Assembly (NCBI GenBank): GCA_020137815.1
Contig: CM035362.1
Span: 2,264,729-2,328,728 of the forward strand
DNA length: 64,000 nucleotides
Direction of reading: 5' to 3'
Source: Hormiphora californensis
Taxonomy: Eukaryota > Ctenophora > Tentaculata > Cydippida > Pleurobrachiidae
Shown: one piece after another, positions 29,944 through 43,395 of the stretch
How positions within the stretch are numbered: position 1 is the first letter of the stretch
Layout: each line of letters opens with the position of its first letter
Translations under genes and position numbers: made by a program
Notes under the pieces: model-generated
Seen by the model: the letters and a program-made list of their open reading frames with translations, nothing else
Told to the model about the DNA's origin: nothing
Databases searched by the model: none

Positions 29944-32900
29944 ATGAAGACGTTCGCGAAGTTATGTGCGGTCCTCTTGATCGCCTGTTTCTCCCTCATT
30001 TACGTGTTCACAATGCCAGCAGTCAGCGACCTCTCTCCCCTTGAACACGAGCGGAAACAACTCGATGTTGAAGACATGGTTCAGAAAATCAAGAAGGATT
30101 ACAATTCTGTGTCTATTGCACAGCAACACAAACAGCAACAGCAACAGCAACAACAGCAACAGCAACAGCAACATCATGTTGTCAATATTGATAACGAAGA
30201 CAGGACTGTCGATGAGAAAGCGTTGTATAACGATCCGTATATCAATGTGCAGTATCGAGTTGTTGATGATGGTGTGGTGGGAGTGAAGTTTGATGAAGTT
30301 AGTTATATTGAGGGTAGCCAGCATGATCCTGATCCCTTGAAGTTGAACAGTTTCGATCAGCAGAAGAGTGATGCAATTGGTAAGTTAAACCTCGAGTTAT
30401 ACAGTCGGTCGTCGGACCCCGATTTACTAAATCTGGGTTCCGACTTTAGGTAAATCGGGGGCCAGTAAATCAAGGTTTCACTATATTGGGTGTTTTTGAC
30501 ATTTTCAATTGTCGGAAGATTTAGTGTCTGTTTAGATTCATAATCAGGCAATAAAATTTGTATAATTTGTTGTCGAATTTGTTGTCGATTTGTAGGTTGT
30601 TGTTGTCGAATTGTAGATGGCGTGTGTGCCCCAACTATGTGTGTGCAATGTTACTAATTATCATCCGGTCAATTTGGAAAGTACTGGTGTTCACTGTCCT
30701 GTCAAGCTATGTCACACTGTTACCTCTCTATCTGTGTGTTTGTCTGTCTGTCTGTTTGTCTGTCTGTTTGTTGTGGTGCTAGTCTAATAGTTTTCATAAC
30801 CTTTACTACAAAGACTTCTTTTTCCCTAATTGCCTCCCCCTCTTTAAGTATAACCCTCGCCTCTCCCATACGTAACGAACACCCTGTATAATAGCCCCTT
30901 CCTTCCCTACCAGGTTCAGACAGAGCGGTGCTAGATTCCCGGCACTTCTCCTGCCGTCAACACGCCCCCTGGGAAGCCATGGGTCTCCCTCCTACCAGTA
31001 TTATCATGACCTTCCATAACGAGGCTCGGTCTGCTCTACTTCGATCAGTCGCGTAAGTAGTACAGGAAACACTGGTCCCTGATTGGCTGATAACCAGTCA
31101 CGTGACTTAAATAACGAGTTCTGATTGGTTGTTTACTTGTTTCGGTCGGTTCCTGGTAAGTAGTACAGTCGGACCCCGATTTACCGGGATGCTCATTGCT
31201 CGGGGGAAAGGGTTTTGACCGGTAAATCGGGGTACCCCGTACCCGGTATATAATCGGGGTCAAACACCGTGAATTTCCTATATTGGGAGAATTTTATCCT
31301 CCCGGTAAATCGGGATTCCGGTAAATCAGGGCCCGGTAAATCGGGGTCCGACTGTAGCTTTATATATCAGATCATGATTGTGGGTGTAGTGCAGTAGGGA
31401 GAACATGTGTCTATCTGCATGTCTAGATGTCTAATCGGTGTCTCGTATCTCTTTATATGTATGATCTAATGTAATAATTAGAAGACTGGATGTGTTACAT
31501 GTCGTATCTGAAGTCAACCCAATCCATAGACCAGGAGTTGTGTAGCTCAAACTGCACTTATTTCTCTGGGAGGCAGGAACCGACAGGAGATACTGGTCCC
31601 TGATTGGCTGATAACCAGTCACGTGACCTAAATAACGAGTTCTGATTGGTCGTTTACTTGTGTCGGTCGGTTCCTGCTGGGAGAGTTCGGCAGATGAATC
31701 CAGAAGATATAAAATAGTTGACTGCTATTATCAATGAACATGTTAGTAACAGTCTGTGTGATACTCACTACTGTTTCGAATACTAATGACTGCAGTAGAT
31801 ATCCCTTTGAGACCGCCGCTTTGTACACATTTAGTGAGGGAGAGAGAGGAGGGTTGTCTGTCATATACTGAGCTGTAATGTCGTGAAGTTATAAGTTTGT
31901 TGGATATTCTTTTCCCATTCTTTTCGTAAGTTTTCATAAACAATATAGCAGATCTTGGTAATGAAATTCCCCCTCTGCAATAATAGGGGTGACTTCGTAA
32001 CCAATAGCGGATCTACCTTCCGAAAATACAAAATCCTAACTCTACAACCTCCATTATCAGGTCAGTGATAAAGCAAACACCGGAGAATCTGTTGTCAGAC
32101 ATCATTCTAGTTGATGATTGTAGTGATGATGAAGACACTGGGAGACTTCTTAGGGCACTGAACCCTAAAATAAAGGTACGGAGAGGGAGATTCGTCTTAC
32201 CGTTCCCTGCAGAGTTTCATAAAGTTAGGTAACAGATAGTGAGTGAGAGAGCCACTGTGGTATGGAGAGGGAGAGAGTAGAGAGAGAGTAGAGGGAGAGA
32301 GAGGGAAAGCCGAGATAAAATAAAAACTAGATCTATACAGTAAGCAGTAGCCACGAGCCAGTATCTCGAGACTCAATGATTTATCATAAAATGTCAAGAA
32401 TCTTCATTTATTCGAACCTTTACTTGACTTTTTTATAATGAGCTTCAGATGTAACTTCGAAATAAAGTGATTCCTTCGAATGAGAGATTAAGTGACGTCA
32501 GATATTGAAATGTCACTTTGTACGAAGATCAAATGTTCGATGTACGAAGATTTTAAATCATAAAATGTTCGATGGAACAGAAGAGACACTCTGTAGTAAG
32601 TTGGTCCTGCTACAGAGTTTCTCTTAATTTCTGTAGCACTGGTCCAGGTGTTTTACAATGGTGTGTCATTATTATAGCAGCTGTTGAGCAGCTGGTGATG
32701 TATTCAAACAGCTAGAGGGATGGAGAATGGAACAGCTAGAGGGATGAAGAATAGAAGAGAGAGACATGCCGAGAGAGTTCTATCTAGACCTTTCTCTCGC
32801 TCTTTTCCCTTGAGAGAGTTTATATCAATTAAAGTTAGGACTGGCTAGAACTGGCTATAACAGTAACATGATAATTGATTCGGAGATGTTACAGCTCTTG

Positions 32901-35900
32901 CCATTAGTTCTAAACCCACCCTGTCAACCGATTTTCTCTCTCTAACCACTTTCTCTAACCACGTTCTATAGTCTGTCCTAAACCGCCCAACTCTCTAACC
33001 ACTAAACCACTCCTTCAGTTGTTACGGAACTACAAGCGAGAAGGACTAGTGAGATCCAGAATATACGGTGCCCTCAACGCCCAGGGACCTGTCCTAACTT
33101 TCCTGGACTCTCATATTGAATGCAACAAGGATTGGGTAAGTAGAGATCTAACACTTTTGAAAATGGTTGAATGTTGATCTATGGTGATATTTGAAATTGG
33201 ATTTTGTTAGTGATACGAACGGACCTTTTTATTAAAATATGTGTATCGGTTCAAATTAAATTAGTTTCAACTCTCCATGCAGGTTCAGCCGCTTCTAAAG
33301 CAGCTGAAAGACAAACCCCGGGGTATTGTGAGTCCCATCATTGATCCTATCAAAGCAGATAGTCTGGAGTATAGGGTTGCCAGCAGTAATATTAAAGGTA
33401 ATTAGGGGTCATTAGAGAGGTAATAAGGACTTAATTAGTAGGTCATTTTCACACAAAATATAATTTTAGTGCAGACCCTCTGTTTATTCCATCACATTTG
33501 TGTTTTTACATTCGTGGCATCTCTAAACCCTCCCTCACACAGGTGGTTTTACCTGGGCCCTTCATTTCACCTGGGTAGCCCTGACAGATAAAGACAAGGC
33601 TGAGAGGACTAAAGAGAGTGACCCAATTGTTACCCCAATGATAGCCGGGGGACTATTCTCTGTAGAGAAGGAATGGTTCTTTGAGTAAGTGTTTTTATGT
33701 TTTTTTAAAGTTTCTAAAAACGATCCCCAAACGATCTACCTTACTTCTCCGTGACCTGGTTCGACCTATCAAGTCGACTACAAACATAATTGGCGTACAT
33801 AATCAATTTATAACTTGAATTTTATTGTCATTGTCCGCGTCAACTTCTTTTCATTTCACCCAATTTCAGGTCTGGTTCATATGATACAAACATGGATATC
33901 TGGGGCGGGGAGAACTTTGAGATCTCCTTCAAGAATTGGATGTGCGGGGGATATCTATATATCATGCCCTGTTCCAGAGTGGGTCACATCTTCAGGAAGA
34001 AACACCCCTACACCTTCCCTGATGGTAAGTGCTGGTTAACTGTTACCCGGCTGATATTGGTGGGGATAAATTGGGCCTTGTTATGTTCTAACCCTCCTTT
34101 ACAATTGCCGTTGCGGGGTCACGGAGAGAGAGAGAGAGGGCCAGGGTCGAACAAGGGAAATTGAGTAGACTCAAGACTGTAGACATGCCACTAGGAGATT
34201 TCTCAATTTTGTAAACCCCCTCCTTGTCAAATTTAATCCTTGTTCCATTTACCGCTATTTATTCCCTTTTGTCACATGTATTTGTCCCATTAATCCCCTC
34301 TTTTCATATTTAATCTCTCTTGTCGCATTTATTCCCATCAGTCCTATCATTAAATTTTGAAATGTCTAAAAGAGAGAATGAGGAATACATGGGGGTACTC
34401 AGACGGCCTTTCTCCCAATACATACGTCATTCATTTCTCTCTCTTCACTTTCATCCATATATTACCTTGGTATCGAAGACACCTCACACTCTCACGGGCG
34501 ACCTTCGCGTGCACTGGCAAGGGGTTACTTCGTAACCAATATATTACCCATATTTCTGATTTTCTTTGTACGGTTCAATACTTTCCAGTTCATAGTTCAC
34601 CTTCATACCAGTTTGTGTACATTTTCCTGTGTCTTGCAGTAAACTGCTAGGTAAATAGCCTAGCCCAGTAAGTAGTGTGGCGTGTTTTCTCTTTTACAAT
34701 AGACATTATAACACAAATAGAGCTGTAGAGGGGAATATGAATATGTTGGAGAAAGGGAGAGTTTAGAAGTGAAGTAAGTGAAGTTTATCGAAATAAAAAA
34801 AGAGAGAAAAGGGATGAGAGAGAAGGTGAGAGGGAGAGAAATGGAGAGAGTAAAGCGAGAGAAAAGAGATAGAGGAAGGCGATAGAAAAGAGAGAGTGGT
34901 AGTTAAAGGCGGAAGTATGTGTACGCTTCACCACACGAAAAGTGTTTTACAGTTTACCCATGCATCTCGCCTATACTTCAATGGAAGAGACCCAGCCTCT
35001 CGGCACAAGGAGTAGAGATATATCTGGATATATTAGAGATAGACAATTAGACATAAATGAAAGATATTAGAGATAGACATGGAGATATTATATGTAGGCA
35101 TGGATGATATTAGGGATAAAAAAGATAGAAATAGAATGAGTTGTTAGAGATTATAGATAGTAGATGTTACAGAGAGGTGAGTAAAGTTGGGCTGAGAGAA
35201 GCTACATTTTAGGAGATGACATGTAATATTAGGAATATAGTTGTCAACTGAGAAATATGTGATGCCAGACCGAGAAATATATAGAGATCAAGAAATAGAT
35301 GCATGTGTCATTAAAATTATGTAATTCGTGGATATTTTATTATAGTAAATTTGTCGATAGATGTTTCGTTTTAATTTGTCACCAAGGGGGATCCAATAGT
35401 AAAACGAGTAACGACATTAAATATTCATGTCCATGGATAAATGATAATGTCCATCTTCTCTCAATATTTCAATTAACAGTTGAACAACAGACAGAACGTT
35501 ACATAACAGTCGAATAACATAACATTACAATATATGAGCTAGCTGGATGAAACAGGAAATAAATTTGGAAAAATTATGTTTATACGCCTTGTTGTTCTCT
35601 CCATTCATCTCTACACTGTCTATCTCTCCCTCTATCTGTTCTAGAATATATTCCGGTGTGTCGGTGTCAGGACCATTGGTGGTGTGTATGTGTGTGGGGG
35701 TGGTGGTGGTCTGAGGGCTAGCCCACACACACACACACACATGACAGGAAGTGCTATGAATGAACATTAACCATTATGATAATTTATCTCCCCCCTTGTC
35801 TGATCAAGCACAGGTCCCTATATTATCACTCACCAACCAATCTCTCTCTCTCTCTTTCTCTTCTAGTTAATCGGACTATTCATGTATGTAGTAAAGATGA

Positions 35901-37255
35901 GAGGTCCCCTATCCAGAAGATCATGGACCCATTATCTCTCTCTCCATCGCCCTCGGCCCTCACTATCACTCTCCCTTTCTCTCCCTGTCTCTCTCACTAT
36001 CTATCGACCCATTCATCTATCGAATCTCTGCTTCAGGGAACGGTAAGACGTACAGTATGAATACTAAGCTGGTTGCCGAGGTATGGATGGACAATTACAA
36101 GGAGCTCTTTTACCAAAACAGACCTTCAGCGAGGTAAGTAGCTCACACTACATTTCATAAAATGATATCACAGAGCGAGCAATGGTAAAATCTGCGTTTC
36201 TGTATTTTAGCTGTTATCCATCCAATCTGCCCTTCTTCTTTTTTGGGAGTGTCGGGTTTGAAACCCTAATGATTTATCGCGACTTTCGTCAATGCGATGT
36301 GGTCGATACTTATTTAGTGTGAGTTCTCGTGACCACCCTTTTCCCTGGTTTCTAAGCCTTGTTATGTCTGCTGAAACCCAATCCTACAAAGTACAAGTAT
36401 GTGTCATACTAAGTATCTATCTATGAGGGATTTGCAACGTATCTCAAATCCTCATTTTCCATTGGTTACGAAGTCACCCCTGTTATTATATTGCATATGG
36501 GCTTTTGCGGAGGTGTAATTTCATTTTCCCACACAGGTTCAGTGAAATTGGTGATATAAGTGGCCGAAAGAAGATGCGAGATGACTTAAAATGTAACGAC
36601 TTCCAATGGTAGGTAGTTCTGTTTAAAAGTAGATCTGTTTAGAAGGGCATTCCACATTCTAGAGAAACAAGTTCACTACTCAATGCAACATTTTGTGACA
36701 AGGCTATTTGAATACTTGGGTTCCACAGAATCTAATACAATATAGATGATTCTGCGGACCTAGACCTAGATTAGTTATAAATGAATACAAAGATGAGGGT
36801 GATGTCTCATATTTGACATATATAATCTTCACAATTCTAGAAATCAAATTTGACAGATTCGAGAATTTCAATGGTCTCTCTTCCCTTTGGGAGGAGTTCT
36901 CGAAAAATACAATGTCCCCCATTTGGTGCATTATTCTGTCAAAGTAAATACTGGTGGCAATGCATACCATGTTTCTTTGATAGCCCCTCGAACCACTAAA
37001 TACCTAATTTCTCTTTTGCCCGTCCTCTTCCCTCCATCCCTTTCCCTTTTTATGTCTCTCCCATTCTCTCTCTAAATCTCTCTTTCAATCTCTAAATCTC
37101 TCCCTTTATCTCTCTATATCTCTCCCTTTCTCTCTCTATGTGTGAAAGATGGTGCTCTGAAGGACAAAAGGCCAAGGAGCGCTCCACATGTTCACTGTTC
37201 AGCACTACACTAGCTCACAGCTGTCTTTACACAACATCTCTCTGTCTTTCTCCGT

Positions 37256-37330
<75 letters not shown>

Positions 37331-38297
37331 CTCTCAAAGAGAATTCAATTTTTCAACAATTAATCTCTTTGTCATTTCTCGCTGTACTATCTGACATTAA
37401 GATCCAGACCATGACGTGGAGGATGCGTACGTGTAGTTACGTGGCATAAAACATGTGTATCTTGAGACACATATTTTAATAATAAAATGTAGTCTATCTG
37501 TCGCCCTATTATGGCCTAATTTTCCTCCCCAGGTATCTAGACAACATCTACCCTCCCCTTTCCCCTCCCCCAGGTATCTAGATAACATATACCCGGAGCT
37601 CCACATACCCAAGACGACCCAAGTAACAATCTCTCAAGACGGCTGGTGTCTGGATAGTATGGGAGGGGGCGACAATCTGGTTGGGCTGTACAAATGTCAT
37701 CGGTCTGGAGGCAACCAGAACTGGGTAAGTGTGCGAGTGAGTCTGACAAATTCAACTTACCTACTACACTCACTTTCTCTCGTGGTACCCCTCCCCCTTC
37801 AACTCCCCCTTTACTAATATCATGTATACCCCCTCCCCCTTTACTTACTGCAACCCCCCCCCCCCCCGCCTTTTACTTACCGCACACCATCTCTCACAGA
37901 AAGTGGATAGTGCCAACAAGAAGGTCCAACAGAATGATGATTGTCTAACAATAATGGAGGAGGGACTATCGTTGAAGGACTGCCAAACAGGCAACATGAA
38001 CCAACAGTACGTACACAAACATCTTTTGAGTTCGTTGTAATAAACAAATCTCCCCTCTAAAAAGATCCTTCAGAGTTTTGAATGGAAAATCAATAAATGT
38101 CAATAAACTGTACAACACGATTCTAACTCCCACTTCCCCCAACTCCCCCACTCCCCCACAGGTTTGAAGTGAACACAGAGTACAAATCCCTGTACAACAG
38201 CTACCATAACGTGTGCCTTACTATCAAGAATCCCCGGACGAAGTTTATCAGTGTAGGGGAGTGTAAAGAACAACAGTGGGATATCAAAGATGTATAG
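29944..38297 (+). CDS. GALNT: Polypeptide N-acetylgalactosaminyltransferase, 12 exons
   Basis: Golgi type II enzyme that starts mucin-type O-glycosylation by adding GalNAc to Ser/Thr. Exons 29944-30379, 30914-31052, 32061-32175, 33019-33135, 33283-33397, 33543-33684, 33870-34024, 36037-36133, 36537-36608, 37574-37724, 37900-38006 and 38162-38297 join in phase to 593 residues. Seen are an N-terminal signal anchor ([17 protein letters not shown]), a stem with a poly-Gln run coded by CAG/CAA, the catalytic half with [22 protein letters not shown] and the metal-binding DSH (Asp260, His262), the Gal/GalNAc-T part with [21 protein letters not shown] and [13 protein letters not shown], then a ricin-type lectin domain ([15 protein letters not shown]). 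The length is normal. Three splice sites are touched by duplications (see findings). Which GALNT isoform it equals cannot be told. Confidence 0.96.
30402..30482. mobile_element. Degenerate CAGTCGG MITE
   Basis: It starts CAGTCGG and contains GGACCCCGATTTA and GGTAAATCGGGG like the elements at 16343 and 31166, but its right end is decayed. It begins 22 bp after GALNT exon 1. Confidence 0.55.
31061..31155. mobile_element. hAT-like MITE, family 1, at a GALNT splice donor
   Basis: The left end is shortened and altered (TACAGGAAACACTGG), while the right end GGTCGGTTCCTG is intact. The 8-bp duplication GTAAGTAG is perfect (31053-31060 and 31156-31163). The duplicated sequence is itself the 5' splice site of GALNT exon 2. 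Confidence 0.9.
31166..31354. mobile_element. CAGTCGG MITE (189 bp), TA-flanked
   Basis: Perfect ends CAGTCGGACCCCGATTTACC and its complement, flanked by TA (31164-31165 and 31355-31356). GGTAAATCGGG motifs recur inside. It starts 3 bp after the target duplication of the hAT-like element at 31061-31155, so one inserted at the edge of the other. Confidence 0.9.
31574..31676. mobile_element. hAT-like MITE, family 1 (103 bp)
   Basis: CAGGAACCGACAGG...GGTCGGTTCCTG flanked by CTGGGAGG and CTGGGAGA (7 of 8). It is in GALNT intron 2, about 400 bp from the previous copy. Confidence 0.88.
31955..32004. mobile_element. TTGG...CCAA MITE (50 bp)
   Basis: The ends TTGGTAATGAAATTCCCC and GGGGTGACTTCGTAACCAA are inverted with mismatches. 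The flanks TAGCAGATC and TAGCGGATC match 8 of 9. It ends 56 bp before GALNT exon 3. Confidence 0.75.
34084..34165. repeat. Dispersed repeat with TTCTAACCCTCC and GGTCGAACAAGG
   Basis: A short dispersed repeat. It runs from TGTTCTAACCCTCCTTTACA through a GA-rich middle to GGGTCGAACAAGGGAA. Other copies or fragments are at about 26745-26830, 43855-43925, 53420-53545 and 54199-54255, and parts of it sit in both arms of the foldback at 3931-5816. GTTCGACCC on one strand resembles a pol III B box, so a tRNA-derived SINE is possible, but no A box was identified. Confidence 0.55.
34467..34539. mobile_element. TTGG...CCAA MITE (73 bp) with perfect 9-bp TSD
   Basis: The ends TTGGTATCGAAGACACC and GGTTACTTCGTAACCAA are flanked by TATATTACC on both sides (34458-34466 and 34540-34548). 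It is in GALNT intron 7. The rest of that 2-kb intron (34025-36036) holds the repeat at 34084, purine-rich DNA at 34740-35280 and no exon. Confidence 0.85.
36462..36520. mobile_element. Decayed TTGG MITE beside the GALNT exon 9 acceptor
   Basis: The left end TTGGTTACGAAGTCACCCC is intact and the right end is decayed. TCATTTTCC occurs on both sides (36452-36460 and 36521-36529). The right copy forms the pyrimidine tract directly before the acceptor at 36536. Confidence 0.55.
37261..37327. repeat. (CT)n microsatellite
   Basis: A pure CT tract in GALNT intron 9, preceded by degenerate CT-rich DNA from about 37040. The Ser/Leu ORFs over it are artefacts. Confidence 0.95.
37533..37600 (+). repeat. 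Partial tandem duplication of a GALNT exon 10 acceptor
   Basis: CCCCAGGTATCTAGA occurs twice, 41 bp apart, with the following ACAACATCTACCC / TAACATATACCC also repeated. Both copies have an AG acceptor. Only the second (exon start 37574) keeps the reading frame. The first would shift it and hit a stop, since 41 is not a multiple of three. Confidence 0.85.
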
Positions 38298-39266
38298 TTG
38301 GGGGAACTATTACATCTTTTGAATATATTGAGATTATATCACATTGGGACTAAGATAGTGTGTGTGGTTGATATATTTTGTGTCCTGTTTCTCGTACGGA
38401 CCCGTGTAATTGCCCATTGTTTTGCAAAGCAAGATCTAGAGGACACTTAGAATTGTCCGAACGCTACACGGGATAGTCTGGACAAACAGTCAGATATTAC
38501 ATGTTTATACCCGGGTTTATGCATTTTGTGGAATTTTGAAAAACAGAGGGAGTACTCTGCTTTTCTTTTTAACAATAATAAATATACGAATATACTTTAA
38601 CTGCCGGCATATGTACCTATACAACGACACGTCTGGGGTTATATTGATATTTTGAGATACTATCTAGGATGATGATTATAATTTTTTCGAGAACAATATT
38701 ATATTGATTTTGCATTGATTGTTTATGTGTTGGGAACTACAAATGAACATATATCTATTTTCTTAGACTTGTTACAAAGTTGGGTATTTTTCTTTCTATT
38801 TACACGACCCAGACAGTGCAACCCTGCTTTCCAGCTCACGACCTGCGGATATGAGATCTGAGGCATTGTTGTAAGGCGCGGTGACATAATCCCAGACCAC
38901 ACACCCTCGCGCTCAGACGAGCAACACGCCACGACGTATGGAGAGAAGCCATAGAATTGATGCGCGTTTCAGCACGTGCGCGGTAAAGTACTCAGTGCTG
39001 GCGGTGAATGCTTTTGTTACAGAGGCGAGGAGTTGAGGATCGCGCGTTACGTAAAATACAACGTTGGTTGCTAGGGATGGAAGTTTGGGACTGAGTGACG
39101 GACCTGTTGAAAAAGAGAAAGCGTTGAATGCTTTTTTGGGAAAACTTATTTAGAAAAGTTCAATAATAATACATCTGATAATACACGCAATATTTACATC
39201 TGTACAGTCTCTCTGAAATAGTTTTAAAGTCTCTGATATACCAACGGGGGGATGTTCTATGTATCG
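38298..39266. other. Region between the convergent GALNT and RIIa genes
   Basis: Contains both 3' UTRs. It is AT-rich to about 38800 and GCGCG-rich at 38870-39060. No clear AATAAA for GALNT was found, only AATAATAAATAT near 38570. No gene is seen. Confidence 0.5.
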
Positions 39267-39618
39267 TTAGCTTGACTCAGCGGGGGCTTTGGCAGGGGCG
39301 GGAGGTTCTGGTCGGATCTCTCCCTCATCGCCAACAAACACTCCCTTCCCATCCACTAACTTCTCTATCTCACTGGAGAGTTAGGGTGAGTTTAGAGTTA
39401 GAATCAAACAAATAGACATTAGACAGACAGACATACAGAGAGACAGACATACAAACAAACAAACAAACAATATCCCCTATAACTCACGTAATTATGTATT
39501 GTATGGGGTCCTGTGGTTGATGATATACAATGTTGGCTGTAAGATTGTGGAACAAAGGTACCACATGATGCTCCTCAAGATACTGGAGAGCTTGACCGTA
39601 GGGATCTGAGTCAGTCAT
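39267..39618 (-). CDS. Small RIIa/Dpy-30-like docking-domain protein, 2 exons
   Basis: Exons 39618-39488 and 39372-39267 give 78 residues. Residues ~10-45 (QALQYLEEHHVVPLFHNL, then PQDPIQYIIT) match the RIIa-type dimerisation/docking fold found at the N-terminus of PKA regulatory subunits, adenylate kinases 7/8 and several axonemal proteins: a helix, a turn, then a short helix with the P-x-D-P motif. The tail is Pro/Ala-rich (PEPPAPAKAPA). By family it may bind A-kinase-anchor helices in cilia or sperm tails. EFCAB10 and AK8 N-termini look similar, but I cannot name an orthologue. It is downstream of TPI on the same strand. Confidence 0.75.
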
Positions 39619-39877
39619 AATGTGGTAGCTAGGGAACGACTTGGAATTAGGAAATGAAAAATTTATTGGGGACAAGTTTAGACAAGACAAATTTTGTAAA
39701 ATCACAGTTTTGGGCGGAAAAATGTCTTCAAAAAAAACCATACATCAAATGTAACGGGAATATATCGCAATCTTTTAAAAATCAAAATTAAATCCGGCAC
39801 ACATTTTCAAAACTCGTTGAGAAAATCACCAGATGTATTAAAACACACACTAAATCATGGATGGTTGGTCTCTGTCT

Positions 39878-42694
<2,817 letters not shown>

Positions 42695-43395
42695 GGCGGC
42701 AGTTCTGGGGCTGGGGGAGTGGCCGGTGAAGGATAGGGAAGTGGGGTAAGCAACTAACTTTAAATATGGAAGAAGAAAGCTTATTCAAAGCTGAGAAGGG
42801 TCAAGGAGGGAGTCTGGAGATACAAAGAAACGCGGATATGCAGGGGTAAAATAAATTATGTACACACATTTTACAAGGAAAGAGCGACTAATAATTACAC
42901 AAGAAGCTATACACTGATGAACATGATGTAGAAGTGCGAGAATCTGATGAGTGATGAACATGCAACATTAATGAATAAAGCACCCAGAGAGAAATTAACG
43001 TTACTCTCTCACTAGGGGGTCCTATACAATGGAATGAGCAGGTGCAGAATACACACTGCTACGGGGTAATATGAGAGAGAATGTACATAACACACAGAGC
43101 AAAATAGAAGGAAGGAGTAGTGCCAGCGTAATAACTGACCACTCTCTAGAAAAGTCTCTCTTCCTTTCCATATTTAATTGCATGTTCTCCTTCTCTCTGT
43201 CTTTCATCTTCTCCGTCTCTCTACATCTCTCCCTATATCTCTCTTTCTGCGGACTGCGTGACCAGCACAAATACTTCTAGAACCCGCCAGAAGATCCAAT
43301 CAACATGTATACTCTACAGCTCAGCCCTCTGATAAAGCTTGACCTCTGAAAATAAAATGAACCTCACTCTAAATTCTCCATTGTCCACTCAATAT
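42695..43395. other. TPI 5' flank and BBS5 3' flank
   Basis: The GCC-rich leader just upstream of the TPI ATG (42695-42720) fits a promoter or leader. The rest has pyrimidine-rich DNA at 43140-43250. No further gene is seen. Confidence 0.45.

Noticed and set aside
37533-37573. First acceptor of GALNT exon 10
   Set aside because: It shifts the frame and leads to a stop codon; the copy at 37574 is in phase and matches the family.
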